NCBI RefSeq assembly: GCF_004745865.1
Contig: NZ_SRKZ01000002.1
Span: 310,001 to 374,000, forward strand
DNA length: 64,000 bases
From: Hymenobacter wooponensis
GTDB lineage: Bacteria; Bacteroidota; Bacteroidia; Cytophagales; Hymenobacteraceae
Reading direction: 5' to 3'
Within the stretch, counting starts at the first letter, position 1, and each line of letters opens with the position of its first letter. A model generated the notes under the pieces. That model ran no database searches. It worked only from the letters and a program-made list of their open reading frames with translations, and was not told the DNA's origin. Positions 33,975 to 42,450 of this stretch are shown in pieces. A program made the translations under genes and the position numbers.

Positions 33975-34721
33975 TTACCGAACTTCTCCGTTCCAGATTT
34001 TCCAGGCTTCTTCGGCTTGGATGCACAGCATTTCGAAGCCGTTTTTAGTTTGGGCACCCACGGCCTGGCCACGCTTCATAAACTCGGTTTCACGAGGGTT
34101 ATAAATCAGGTCGTAGAGATAGTGCTGGCTGCTGAGCGTGTTGTAAGGGATTGGTGGGCACTCCTGTACATCGGGGAAAGTACCCAAGGGCGTGGTGTTG
34201 ATAATGAGCAGATGTTCGCGCATTATCTCGGGGGTGAGCTCGTCGTAGGTGAGACCGGGGCCTAGCGGGTTGCGCGATACCACCCAGTAGCCAATACCTA
34301 AGTCGCGGAGGGCAACTTCCACGGCCTTAGAACCGCCGCCACTGCCCAACACCAGTGCCCGCCCCCTAAAATCAGCCGAGAGGAAGCTTCGCAATGAGTC
34401 GCGGAAGCCCACCATATCGGTGTTGTGGCCAATGAGGCGGCCATCACTGGTAAACTCAATGGTATTAACTGCCCCTACACGGGCGGCTGAGGGTGCTACT
34501 TTGGTGAGAAAGGGCCAGACCTTCTCTTTATACGGAATGGTTACGTTTAGTCCACACAGGTCTGGGTGCTTGCTTAACAGCGCTGGCAACTCATCAATGG
34601 TCACTAATTCAAACAGCTCATACTGGTGGTCGGCCAGATTAAGGCTATCAAATTTTTGAGTGAAATATGTTTGGGAAAACGAGTGCCGCAGGGTGCGACC
34701 AATCAAGCCAAATTCACGCAT
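33975..34721 (-). CDS. aroE: Shikimate dehydrogenase
   Basis: 248 residues; reduces 3-dehydroshikimate with NADPH in aromatic amino-acid synthesis (cytoplasm). The substrate-binding S-x-S is in TLRHSFSQTYF. The catalytic Lys is in NVTIPYKEKV (residue 65-66) with Asp in IGHNTDMVGF, and the nucleotide loop is VLGSGGGSKAVEVALRDLG. The length is normal for the short Bacteroidota form. The next gene upstream has its own terminator, so aroE appears to be transcribed alone. Start ATG 34719-34721. Confidence 0.94.
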   Translation of the reverse strand: MREFGLIGRTLRHSFSQTYFTQKFDSLNLADHQYELFELVTIDELPALLSKHPDLCGLNVTIPYKEKVWPFLTKVAPSAARVGAVNTIEFTSDGRLIGHNTDMVGFRDSLRSFLSADFRGRALVLGSGGGSKAVEVALRDLGIGYWVVSRNPLGPGLTYDELTPEIMREHLLIINTTPLGTFPDVQECPPIPYNTLSSQHYLYDLIYNPRETEFMKRGQAVGAQTKNGFEMLCIQAEEAWKIWNGEVR

Positions 34722-34754
34722 AAGATAGTACTGGGGTCAGCCAGGTTAAAGCAA

Positions 34755-34794
34755 CAAAAAAACCACCCGGGCCCAAAGCCAACGGGTGGTTTTT
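34755..34794 (-). terminator. Terminator of DedA-family gene
   Basis: AAACCACCCG/CGGGTGGTTT hairpin flanked by A and T runs, between aroE and the gene ending at 34878. Confidence 0.85.
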
Positions 34795-34877
34795 ATTCTT
34801 ACCGGTAACTCAACAGATTGTTACCCTGAACCTGATATAAACACGGTAGGCCACTATGGGAAGGCCAAGCGTTGCGC

Positions 34878-35525
34878 TTAGGCTGCCGTAGTGCGCTTGG
34901 CTTTGAAGAACTCCCACACGGCTGGCAGTACTGATAGCACAATGATGGCTACCACTACCAGCGAGAAGTTTTTCTGCACAAAGGGCATAGAGCCGAAGAA
35001 GTAGCCGGCCCCAGTCAGGAGTAGCACCCAAGCCACGGCCCCCACCAAGTTGTACGACAGGAACTTGGTGTAGCTCATGGTGCCCACGCCCGCCACAAAC
35101 GGCGCAAACGTGCGGATAATAGGGATAAAGCGGGCCAGAATGATGGTTTTAGCACCGTGCTTCTGGTAGAAAGCCTGAGTTTTTTCCAGATGCTCCCGCT
35201 TCAGAAACCGGGAGTTGCCGCTGAATACCCGCGGCCCCAGATAGTCGCCGATGTGGTAGTTAAGCGCATCACCGAGCACGGCCGCCACAATAAGCAGCCC
35301 CATGAGCGCCCATACATTGAGAGGCGAGCCGGGCAGCGCAGCCAAGGAACCCGCAGCAAACAGCAGCGAGTCGCCGGGTAAGAAGGGCAGCACCACCACA
35401 CCCGTTTCCACGAAGATGATGAGGAACAGAATGGCGTAGGTCCAGACGCCGTAATCCTGCACTAGCTCCGTGAGGTGCTTATCGAGGTGCAGTACGAAGT
35501 CAATCAGGTGCTTTATAATTTCCAT
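34878..35525 (-). CDS. DedA family membrane protein
   Basis: 215 residues from ATG 35523-35525 ([18 protein letters not shown]); 14 additional upstream residues are not family-like. Family features: [25 protein letters not shown] (first reentrant region, E and PGD motif), [14 protein letters not shown], the conserved F-x-x-R-F-x-P region [20 protein letters not shown], then two C-terminal helices. DedA proteins act in phospholipid recycling (such as undecaprenyl phosphate or PE flipping) at the inner membrane. The exact lipid is unknown here. Confidence 0.92.
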   Translation of the reverse strand: MEIIKHLIDFVLHLDKHLTELVQDYGVWTYAILFLIIFVETGVVVLPFLPGDSLLFAAGSLAALPGSPLNVWALMGLLIVAAVLGDALNYHIGDYLGPRVFSGNSRFLKREHLEKTQAFYQKHGAKTIILARFIPIIRTFAPFVAGVGTMSYTKFLSYNLVGAVAWVLLLTGAGYFFGSMPFVQKNFSLVVVAIIVLSVLPAVWEFFKAKRTTAA

Positions 35526-35617
35526 AGAGTGAGGGTTGAGCCTACAAAGAAAGCACTTGGGCCCCAAACCACAGAGGTTGAGTTAGAATCTGCACTTGAA
35601 ATACCGCGGCTACTGGC

Positions 35618-36286
35618 CTAGCCCGGCTTGTGCAAGATGTAAAGCAGGTTGAGTAGCTCCACCTCTACTTCTCGAACATCAAATCCTTGTTGGGTCCAGT
35701 AATCCACGGCCGGTTCGCCATCTATCAGCACTGAATCGGCGGTAAGCGTATTGAACAGTACATAGCCCCCCGGCGGCAGCAGACGCCCAATATGCTCCCA
35801 GAATACGGCGGCACCCAACCCGGATGCCATAGTCAAGTCCAGAAACAGATCAATAATAATTAGGTCGAACTGTTGATCAAGCGCCGCTGGTACCCACGCA
35901 AATGCATCAGCACAAACAATACGCAGGGTATCATCTGGGCGCACTCCAAACTCCTCGTCGGCAATCTGAATAATAACGGGGTCAAATTCTATGGCCGTGA
36001 TGGCCCCCCTAAACTCTGGCGTTTGCCGAAGCACCTGCACGATGCTCCCGCCCCCTAGGCCTAGCACTAGCACCTGCTTGGCCGCTTCAGGCTTAGTGAA
36101 CCGGATACCGTAGCGCAGCACCCGCTGCAAGGAGCCGTAAGAATAGTTGGCGTGGGCCGTATCAAGCGTTTTGTGCCCTTGGGACAGCGTAATTTCTGCT
36201 ATTCCGCTGTGCACCGTTTTCACCCGGCGCGTGAGCGGCACGGCGTAGCTAACTAGCCGGCGCAATGAGGTGAACAGCTGCTTCAT
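35618..36286 (-). CDS. Spermidine-synthase-like methyltransferase-fold protein
   Basis: 222 residues from ATG 36284-36286. Fold features: VLVLGLGGGSIVQVLRQ (cofactor glycine loop), ITAIEFDPVIIQIADEEFG (acidic end of strand 2), IVCADAFAWV and DLIIIDLFLD. These are the polyamine-synthase/methyltransferase pattern. It is shorter than spermidine synthases and lacks a clear putrescine-binding tail, so the reaction is not certain. Many such single-domain proteins in Bacteroidota are annotated only as spermine synthase-like. There are 92 bp to the downstream DedA gene. Confidence 0.75.
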   Translation of the reverse strand: MKQLFTSLRRLVSYAVPLTRRVKTVHSGIAEITLSQGHKTLDTAHANYSYGSLQRVLRYGIRFTKPEAAKQVLVLGLGGGSIVQVLRQTPEFRGAITAIEFDPVIIQIADEEFGVRPDDTLRIVCADAFAWVPAALDQQFDLIIIDLFLDLTMASGLGAAVFWEHIGRLLPPGGYVLFNTLTADSVLIDGEPAVDYWTQQGFDVREVEVELLNLLYILHKPG

Positions 36287-36314
36287 TGGGGCCCAAGATA
36301 CGGCAACTATCAAC

Positions 36315-36364
36315 CAATAAAGAGACCTAAAAACGCTTTAGTTGCGCTCTAGGCCTCTTTATTG
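36315..36364 (-). terminator. Terminator of sugar dehydrogenase gene
   Basis: CAATAAAGAG(A/G)CCT arms around a 22-bp loop, 14-bp stem with one mismatch, after the gene ending at 36439. Confidence 0.75.
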
Positions 36365-36438
36365 TGGAGCTAGCACCCGGCTGCTGCCCTTGGTTAGTGG
36401 GCTTGCGTGGCGTGCAGCACAACCAATGCTCTGCTACG

Positions 36439-37776
36439 CTACATGGCTACAACGCGCCACACTTTTTCGCCGGCATCATCCAGCACCAGCAAAGAGCCAT
36501 CGGGCATTTCCGTGATACCCACCGGGCGGCCATACACTTCTTTATTTTCTTCGTTGGCAATAAAGCCCGTTACAAAGTCTTCCATGCCGCCGGTGGGCTT
36601 GCCGTTATTGAAGGGCACAAACACCACCTTATACCCCGAAAAGGCCGAGCGGTTCCAAGAGCCATGTTGCCCAATAAAGGCGCCGCCCTGGTACTTGGCC
36701 GGAAAAGCCTGCCCATCATAAATGGCAAGCCCTAAGGAAGCGGTATGCGGCCCCAGGGGCACTTCGGGCACTACAGCTTTTTTCACCAGATCGGGCCGTT
36801 CGCCCTTCCGGCGCGGGTCTTCGTGCTGGCCAAAATACGAGTAGGGCCAGCCGTAAAAGGCTCCTTCCTGTACACTAGTCAGGTAGTCGGGTACCAGTTC
36901 GTCGCCAAGTTCATCGCGCTCATTTACCGCCGTCCAAAGCTTCCCAGTGCTTTTTGCCCAGTCCATTCCTACGGGGTTGCGTAGGCCACTTGCGTAGACT
37001 CGTTCCCCCGAGCCGTCGGGGTTTATCTCCAGAATATTAGCGCGACGTACTTCATTTTCGGCACCGTGCTCCATCACGTTAGAACCAGACCCTACCGACA
37101 CGTAGATCTTCTTACCATCGGGGCTAGCGAGCAGGTTGCGGGTCCAGTGGTTGTTGTAGCCTCCTTTAGGTAAGCTGAGAATCTTCTCGCCCTTACCCGT
37201 AATCTTCGTTTGGCCGGCTTGGTACGGGAAGCGCCACACACCATCGGTGTTACCCACGTAGAAATACTGGCCTAGCACCAGCATGCCCAATGGTTGGCTC
37301 TGATTGGCTAAGAAGGTTTCGCGTACATCGGGCTTACCGTCTTTATTGGTGTCGCGCAGCAGCGTAATCCGATTGGCACTGGTTTCCCGCAATGATTTTG
37401 AGGGGTCCAGATCCAGAGCAGCCGTTACTTTTTTCTTTGTGGTGGTCGGGACGGTATTAGCTTCCGCAATCAGTACGTCGCCTGAGGGCGTGATGTACGC
37501 CCAGCGGGGGCTTTGGAAATTGCCAGCATACTCCTGAATAGTAAAGCCCGCGGGCACCGTGGGCGTTTTACCCTGGGGCCAGCCAATCACTTTGCTGCGT
37601 TTGGTGGTTGACTCCGTCGCGTATGGCTCTGGCAGCTTCACATTAGTGGCGGCAGTGGCCACCGTGTCGGCGGGCGTATTAGCCTGAGCTTCGGCTTTCT
37701 CTTGTTTAGATGGTCCGCCGCAAGCAGCCAATAGGCCTAGACTCAGCACGGCCGGATAAAATTTAAGTGTAGTCAT
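36439..37776 (-). CDS. Sorbosone-dehydrogenase-family lipoprotein (PQQ-type beta-propeller)
   Basis: 445 residues from ATG 37774-37776 with a lipobox (LKFYPAVLSLGLLAACG). A Lys/Ala/Thr-rich linker is followed by a six-bladed propeller: FTIQEYAGNFQSPRWAYITPSGDVLIAEA, NKDGKPDVRETFLANQSQPLGM, YNNHWTRNLLASPDGKKIYVSVGSGSN, GLRNPVGMDWAKSTGKLWTAVNERDELGDELVPDYLT and GPHTASLGLAIYDGQAFP. The NRIT...DTNKDGK and VNERDE/GDELVPD segments are typical of PQQ/Ca-dependent aldose or sorbosone dehydrogenases. It is probably a periplasmic sugar oxidase; the substrate is unknown. Confidence 0.85.
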   Translation of the reverse strand: MTTLKFYPAVLSLGLLAACGGPSKQEKAEAQANTPADTVATAATNVKLPEPYATESTTKRSKVIGWPQGKTPTVPAGFTIQEYAGNFQSPRWAYITPSGDVLIAEANTVPTTTKKKVTAALDLDPSKSLRETSANRITLLRDTNKDGKPDVRETFLANQSQPLGMLVLGQYFYVGNTDGVWRFPYQAGQTKITGKGEKILSLPKGGYNNHWTRNLLASPDGKKIYVSVGSGSNVMEHGAENEVRRANILEINPDGSGERVYASGLRNPVGMDWAKSTGKLWTAVNERDELGDELVPDYLTSVQEGAFYGWPYSYFGQHEDPRRKGERPDLVKKAVVPEVPLGPHTASLGLAIYDGQAFPAKYQGGAFIGQHGSWNRSAFSGYKVVFVPFNNGKPTGGMEDFVTGFIANEENKEVYGRPVGITEMPDGSLLVLDDAGEKVWRVVAM

Positions 37777-37950
37777 TCCAACTAGAAAGCGAGGTAAAAA
37801 CAGATAGGTGAGCACCCTTACGTGGGGCATAGCTCAGCTTGTTCTTACTGCTTTCTTTTGAGTTGGTTACGGTTGTTGATTTATGGACTGGATAAACCTC
37901 ACGTTTGCCGATGCTAGCTTTACCTCTCATAGGGGGCGGAGGCCGCCAAC

Positions 37951-37987
37951 AAAAAAGCCCAGTGCTACGATTGTAGCACTGGGCTTT
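37951..37987 (-). terminator. Terminator of the ComA-like gene
   Basis: AAAGCCCAGTGCTAC/GTAGCACTGGGCTTT, near-perfect hairpin with an A-run, 20 bp past the stop at 38007. Confidence 0.9.
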
Positions 37988-38006
37988 AGCTATAGAACAA
38001 AACGCC

Positions 38007-38837
38007 TTAGCCGCGGGGCATCGAGGTGCCGGGCTTGCCTGTGGGCTTCTCGGGACGAAAATCTTCGTGCACGGCATCCATATCGAGGAAGTGCGTGAAC
38101 GTATCGCCGCGCAGGCCCAGACGGATGGTCTCTAGGCTTACGATTTCATTGGGGGCAATATTACCCAGGTTTACGTTGGCACCGAGCAGCTTGATGAACC
38201 ACACCTGCTGGGCTTTCTGCGGGGCTTCCCACAGAATTTTCTCGAAGGGAATCTGCGTCAGGATTTCCTCAACCAGACCGGAGCGGACTTCGCCCGTGCT
38301 GCGGAAGAGGCCTACGTTGCCAGCTTCGCGAGCTTCGCCAATTACCTTGATGGCACCAGCTTCCAGCTCGGTTTTCATCTGCGAAATCCACTTGTAAGGC
38401 GGAATGATCTTCTCCGCATCCTTGGAGCCTACTTCCGACAGCACCTTCACGTCTTTAGAAAGCTGCTGAATGTACTCCAGCTTACGGTCGTGATTCAAGT
38501 CAATGGAGCCATCTGATACCTCAGCGTACTCCATGTCAAACTCTTCCAGCAGCCGACGGTAGTCATCAAACTGGTTTCGAATGATAAAAGCCTCAAACAG
38601 TGTTCCGCCGAAATACACCGGAATGCCAGCTTCTTTATAGGCTGCCAGCTTGCGCTTCAGGTTTGGCGTTACGAAGGAGGTAGCCCAACCCAGCTTCACA
38701 ATATCGGTATAGGGTGCACCTACTTCCAGGAAATCTTCCACCTCGCGCACGCTCAGGCCTTTATCCATTACCATGGTAAAGCCTTGCTCACGGGGTTTTT
38801 CAGTACGCTCGGGGAGTTGATTGAGGGTGTAATTCAT
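38007..38837 (-). CDS. Phosphosulfolactate synthase-like (ComA family)
   Basis: 276 residues from ATG 38835-38837 (MNYTLNQLPERTEKPREQG); 17 additional upstream residues look non-coding. Family segments: TMVMDKGLSVREVEDFLEVGAPYTDIVKLGWATSFV, IPVYFGGTLFEAF, MEYAEVSDGSIDL, VLSEVGSKD and WFIKLLGANVNLGNIAPNEIVSLETIRLGLRGDTF. ComA condenses sulfite with phosphoenolpyruvate to phosphosulfolactate, the first step of archaeal coenzyme M synthesis. In gliding Bacteroidota a role in making cysteate-type sulfonates is conceivable. No ComB/ComC genes are adjacent. It is transcribed alone with its own terminator. Confidence 0.85.
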   Translation of the reverse strand: MNYTLNQLPERTEKPREQGFTMVMDKGLSVREVEDFLEVGAPYTDIVKLGWATSFVTPNLKRKLAAYKEAGIPVYFGGTLFEAFIIRNQFDDYRRLLEEFDMEYAEVSDGSIDLNHDRKLEYIQQLSKDVKVLSEVGSKDAEKIIPPYKWISQMKTELEAGAIKVIGEAREAGNVGLFRSTGEVRSGLVEEILTQIPFEKILWEAPQKAQQVWFIKLLGANVNLGNIAPNEIVSLETIRLGLRGDTFTHFLDMDAVHEDFRPEKPTGKPGTSMPRG

Positions 38838-38956
38838 TCTTAATTGTCTTTCTGGAGAATGGGACAAGCGGATTGTGTTAGTTACCACATCACCTATAGT
38901 GGCCTAGCACTGCGCTCAAAAGTACGCCCGAATTCTGTAACGGCTGAAAATGCTGA

Positions 38957-38998
38957 AAGCCCCACTGGGTTGGTAGTACTACCAACCCAGTGGGGCTT
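38957..38998 (-). terminator. Perfect palindromic terminator of TPR gene
   Basis: A 42-bp perfect palindrome (AAGCCCCACTGGGTTGGT and complement, centre AGTACT) 24 bp past the stop at 39022. Confidence 0.88.
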
Positions 38999-39021
38999 CC
39001 CTATATGTAGCAAACGCAGAG

Positions 39022-40425
39022 CTACTTCCGGTATTGATCAATCAGCTTTGCCAGCGCCTTCTGCGACTCCAGTTCCGGAAAATAGTCAAAGAGCAACCGG
39101 TGCTTGTCAAAGTCCAGCACTAGTGCGTTTTCCAGGCACTGGTACGCTTCGCGGTAGCGGCCAGCAGCTAATAGGTAAGCGCACAGACGATAGTGCAGCT
39201 CAGCTTCAAGCGGCTGAATCTCCACGGCGTTGCGCATCAAGTCGATGGCCCCATCAAAGTTACCCTGCTCATACAGGAGAATGCTCCAGTTCAGCCACGC
39301 GTCCTTGTTGTCGGGTGCCACCTGGGTAGCCCGCTCGTAGGCCTCTATGGATGATACAACGTTGCCAATCTGATACTCCGCAGCCGCTAGGGCCAGCCAG
39401 TACTCCACACTTTCCTCGTAAAGGCTCACGGCCTTGCGAAAGAAGTGAATAGCCTCGAAATAGCGCTCCTGGGCATTCATCACAATGCCGATGCCAAACC
39501 AAGCCTCGTCAATAGTGGCGTCGAGGTCAATAGCGCGTTGGTAGAAACGACGGGCGTTATCCCATTCAGCCAGCTTCTCGTAGCACTCACCAATATTGCA
39601 TAGAGCCTCCGGGGTTGGCTCTCCTTCAGGGTAGCTCAGATCAAACTCCTCGATTGCTTTGCGGTACCGCTCCAAGCTCACATACGTGCTTGCTAGGAAA
39701 CCATGGGCTTCATAGAACTTGGCATCGATGAGGATGGCGTAGTCAAAAGCACTTATGGCATCGTCGAACTTACCCGCCCGATAGTAGGCCTGTCCTAAGT
39801 TGTACCAAGCTACCGCCGAGTACGGGTCGTCATCGGTAAAGCGCCGGAAGAACTCTAGATTTTTCTCCAGCCGCTCACTCACCTCCAAGCAGTACAGGAG
39901 CTCCTGCACGGCCACGTCGTTATCGGGATTTAGGCGCAGGCTCTGTTTGTAGTACTTAGCTGCACTCTTAAACTTCTGCCAGCTCTGGTAGGCCAGTCCG
40001 AGGTTGAAAAAGATATCGTCGCGGTCTTGTGTGCGCTCCGCTGCTTGCTGGAAGAATGCTACTGCTTCAGCAAACTCACCCTTTTGTGTGGCAATTATGC
40101 CGCGTGTTACAGCTACATCAGGGTTATCGGGGTCGAGTTGAGCGACGTCCTCAATCTGCTGAGCTGCCGCTCCGTACTCGCCCTTCATGGCTAGTACCTG
40201 GGAGCGGTCAATGAGTAGTTCGGTACTGAAGGGATATTGCGCAATGGCTGCTTCGCAGGCTTGTAATGCTTTGTCGTACTGAGTATTGGTGGTATAGTGG
40301 TCGATGATGTTCTCAAAATCGGCCAAGTCAAAAAACACGGGTTCGTTCTGGGCTACCATCCGCTCAAAACGGCGCACAGTATCCAGCACTTCATCCCGGT
40401 CCTCAAAATTCTCATTCATTCTCAT
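39022..40425 (-). CDS. Tetratricopeptide-repeat protein
   Basis: 467 residues from ATG 40423-40425 (MRMNENFEDRDEVLD; a second ATG lies two codons on). Nearly the whole length is TPR pairs, at least nine, for example YDKALQACEAAIAQYPFSTELLIDRSQVLAMKGEYGAAAQQ, DDIFFNLGLAYQSWQKFKSAAKYYKQSLRLNPDN, SAVAWYNLGQAYYRAGKFDDAISAFDYAILID and DEAWFGIGIVMNAQERYFEAIHFF. There is no signal peptide, so it is cytoplasmic. It is a scaffold for unknown partners. Confidence 0.9.
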   Translation of the reverse strand: MRMNENFEDRDEVLDTVRRFERMVAQNEPVFFDLADFENIIDHYTTNTQYDKALQACEAAIAQYPFSTELLIDRSQVLAMKGEYGAAAQQIEDVAQLDPDNPDVAVTRGIIATQKGEFAEAVAFFQQAAERTQDRDDIFFNLGLAYQSWQKFKSAAKYYKQSLRLNPDNDVAVQELLYCLEVSERLEKNLEFFRRFTDDDPYSAVAWYNLGQAYYRAGKFDDAISAFDYAILIDAKFYEAHGFLASTYVSLERYRKAIEEFDLSYPEGEPTPEALCNIGECYEKLAEWDNARRFYQRAIDLDATIDEAWFGIGIVMNAQERYFEAIHFFRKAVSLYEESVEYWLALAAAEYQIGNVVSSIEAYERATQVAPDNKDAWLNWSILLYEQGNFDGAIDLMRNAVEIQPLEAELHYRLCAYLLAAGRYREAYQCLENALVLDFDKHRLLFDYFPELESQKALAKLIDQYRK

Positions 40426-40599
40426 GCTGCTACAATCGGCACGCAGCCGCCATTTTGGCAGGCTACGCAAAGGTGAGCGACGTAACTCACCCTAATAAGG
40501 TGTCGGTCCTGAATATACAACAACCGCACCGGAGGCACGCTGGTTCAGGCCATAATTCGCTTCCTAAAAGTTCTTTTACTGGCCTAGCGTACCCACTAG

Positions 40600-41607
40600 C
40601 TAGACAAGCTGCTCGGTTACGTGCTTCCTAGCCATCAACCCCTCGCAACACCAGGTTATGGTATCCGGTAAAGCCCGGAACGACTGGCCTAGCACCCGCT
40701 GCACCTTATCGGCGCGGTATTCTACTGGCCGACGTCCGGCCCGAGCGGTGTCTTTTGTGATAAGTGGCCTAGCCCCCGTCATTACAGACCGCACATGCTC
40801 TAAGCGCCAAATAGTTTCAGCGGCCCAATCGGGCACTGCTATAGTTGGAGGTTTACGCCGGAAGCAAGTGGCTGCCTGGCTGAGGAAGTCCCGCAAAGGT
40901 ACAGCCTGGGCACTCAATACAAACCGTTCGCCACTAATGGTAGTATCCAATGTCAGGCGCATAAGCATGTCTACCACATCGCGCACATCCACTACGTTAA
41001 TGTTGCCAGGCGTATAGAAAGCGTGCTGGTCATAAGCATACCGGAAGAGACGGGTACTGCTGCGGTTCCAATCGGCGGGCCCTAGTATAACGGAAGGGTT
41101 GACTGCTACGGCCTGTAACCCTTCAGAAACGCCGCGCCACACTTCCAGCTCTGCCAAATACTTTGAGGTAGCATAGGCGTTGTGCTCCGCTCCCAAATCC
41201 CACTTAGCGGTTTCATCTAATTGCACGGGTCCGGCAGGCTGCTCTCCCGTCTTACTGCCCAAGGCTGCCACTGACGATACATAGCCCAACCGAATACCTG
41301 GTCTTTCCAGGCAGGCATCCACCATGTTGGCAGTACCTTCCACGTTGACCTGCAACAGAGCCGTTTCGTCCTGCGGAGCATAGGATACTAACCCCGCGCA
41401 ATGAAATACGTGCGTCACACCCTCCAAAGCTACTCGTAGGCCCAGCGCATCACGCAAATCGCCTTCTACCCATTCTACTTGGCTGGCGGCTGGTATCTGC
41501 GGAACGACGTCGCCTCTGTAGAGAGCCCTAACACTTTCGCCTCGCGCAATAAGCTCTGCAATCAAAAAGCTGCCTACTAGGCCACTACCTCCGGTAACGA
41601 AAATCAT
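40600..41607 (-). CDS. NAD-dependent epimerase/dehydratase (extended SDR)
   Basis: 335 residues from ATG 41605-41607. The Rossmann start is MIFVTGGSGLVGSFLIAELIARG, then VEGDLRDALGLRVALEGVTHVFHCAGLVSY. The catalytic YxxxK lies in NAYATSKYLAELEVWRG, with Ser in YVSSVAALGSK. Related proteins reduce flavonoid/steroid-like or sugar-nucleotide substrates; the exact one is unknown. The gene is last in the likely operon wza-wzc-cpsB-SDR, 52 bp after the phosphatase gene, so a link to envelope polysaccharide is possible but not proved. Confidence 0.85.
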   Translation of the reverse strand: MIFVTGGSGLVGSFLIAELIARGESVRALYRGDVVPQIPAASQVEWVEGDLRDALGLRVALEGVTHVFHCAGLVSYAPQDETALLQVNVEGTANMVDACLERPGIRLGYVSSVAALGSKTGEQPAGPVQLDETAKWDLGAEHNAYATSKYLAELEVWRGVSEGLQAVAVNPSVILGPADWNRSSTRLFRYAYDQHAFYTPGNINVVDVRDVVDMLMRLTLDTTISGERFVLSAQAVPLRDFLSQAATCFRRKPPTIAVPDWAAETIWRLEHVRSVMTGARPLITKDTARAGRRPVEYRADKVQRVLGQSFRALPDTITWCCEGLMARKHVTEQLV

Positions 41608-41659
41608 GCATTTGAGCTGGGGCGGAAAACCAAAGCAAGATAGAGGCCGTGTGGCTGTA

Positions 41660-42430
41660 CTACAATGTATTGTTGAGTAAAGGCAACGACAGCACCTTTT
41701 GAAGGTAGCTACTGGGTAAGACTTTAGTGCGTAAAAATTCGGTATGCTTGCTATGATGGGCATCCGTGCCCACCATATCTACCATGCCTGCATCAATCAT
41801 CTTCTCGGCCACTCGTTTGGCACCTGCTGAGTAGTAGCCCGCAATAGAGTTGAGGTTTACCTGCAGGAACACCCCACTTTCCCGTATGCTTTCTAAATGC
41901 TCAAACCGTCCGTACAGATACGTGTACCGCTCCGGATGTGCCAACACCGGCTGATATCCGTGTGCTTTGAGTTGAAACATCGTATCGGCAAAGTTAAAGG
42001 GTTCGTTGATGTAAGAGGTTTCAACTAGCACATACTGCTTATTGCCGCCAAAGCTCAGTAATGGTTCTCGTGCCTCTAGCTTCTGTCCGAACCATTCATC
42101 CAGGTAGTATTCTGCCGCGCACTCTAGCTCAATCCCAGTGATACTAGCTGCTGCTACAGCGTGTTGCAACGCGGCCAATGCTCCTCGAACCCCATCGGGC
42201 GTATTGCGATAGAAGTCACCCATGATATGGGGAGTCATAATCAGCTTGCGATACCCTAGCTGTTGCATGGCCCATACCAGTTCCACAGCTTGCTCCATGG
42301 TCTCTGCTCCATCATCTAGGCCAGGCAGCACGTGGGAATGCATGTCTGCGCCTAGCACCGCTAGTGACTCAGCCACCTCAGAGGCAGTTGGCGGCTTAGA
42401 GCCAAAGAGTTTCTGAAGGAAGGACGCCAT
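41660..42430 (-). CDS. CpsB/YwqE-type tyrosine-protein phosphatase (PHP family)
   Basis: 256 residues. The metal-binding motifs of the PHP fold are visible: GADMHSHVLPGLDDGAETMEQA (residues ~28-48), KLIMTPHIMGDFY, ECAAEYYLDEWF, PVLAHPERY and MVGTDAHHSKHTEF. Such enzymes dephosphorylate tyrosine autokinases. The gene is 20 bp downstream of the Wzc-like kinase gene, its natural partner, and controls capsule/exopolysaccharide assembly in the cytoplasm. Confidence 0.92.
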   Translation of the reverse strand: MASFLQKLFGSKPPTASEVAESLAVLGADMHSHVLPGLDDGAETMEQAVELVWAMQQLGYRKLIMTPHIMGDFYRNTPDGVRGALAALQHAVAAASITGIELECAAEYYLDEWFGQKLEAREPLLSFGGNKQYVLVETSYINEPFNFADTMFQLKAHGYQPVLAHPERYTYLYGRFEHLESIRESGVFLQVNLNSIAGYYSAGAKRVAEKMIDAGMVDMVGTDAHHSKHTEFLRTKVLPSSYLQKVLSLPLLNNTL

Positions 42431-42450
42431 GTTAAGAAAAGGCCCAGAAG

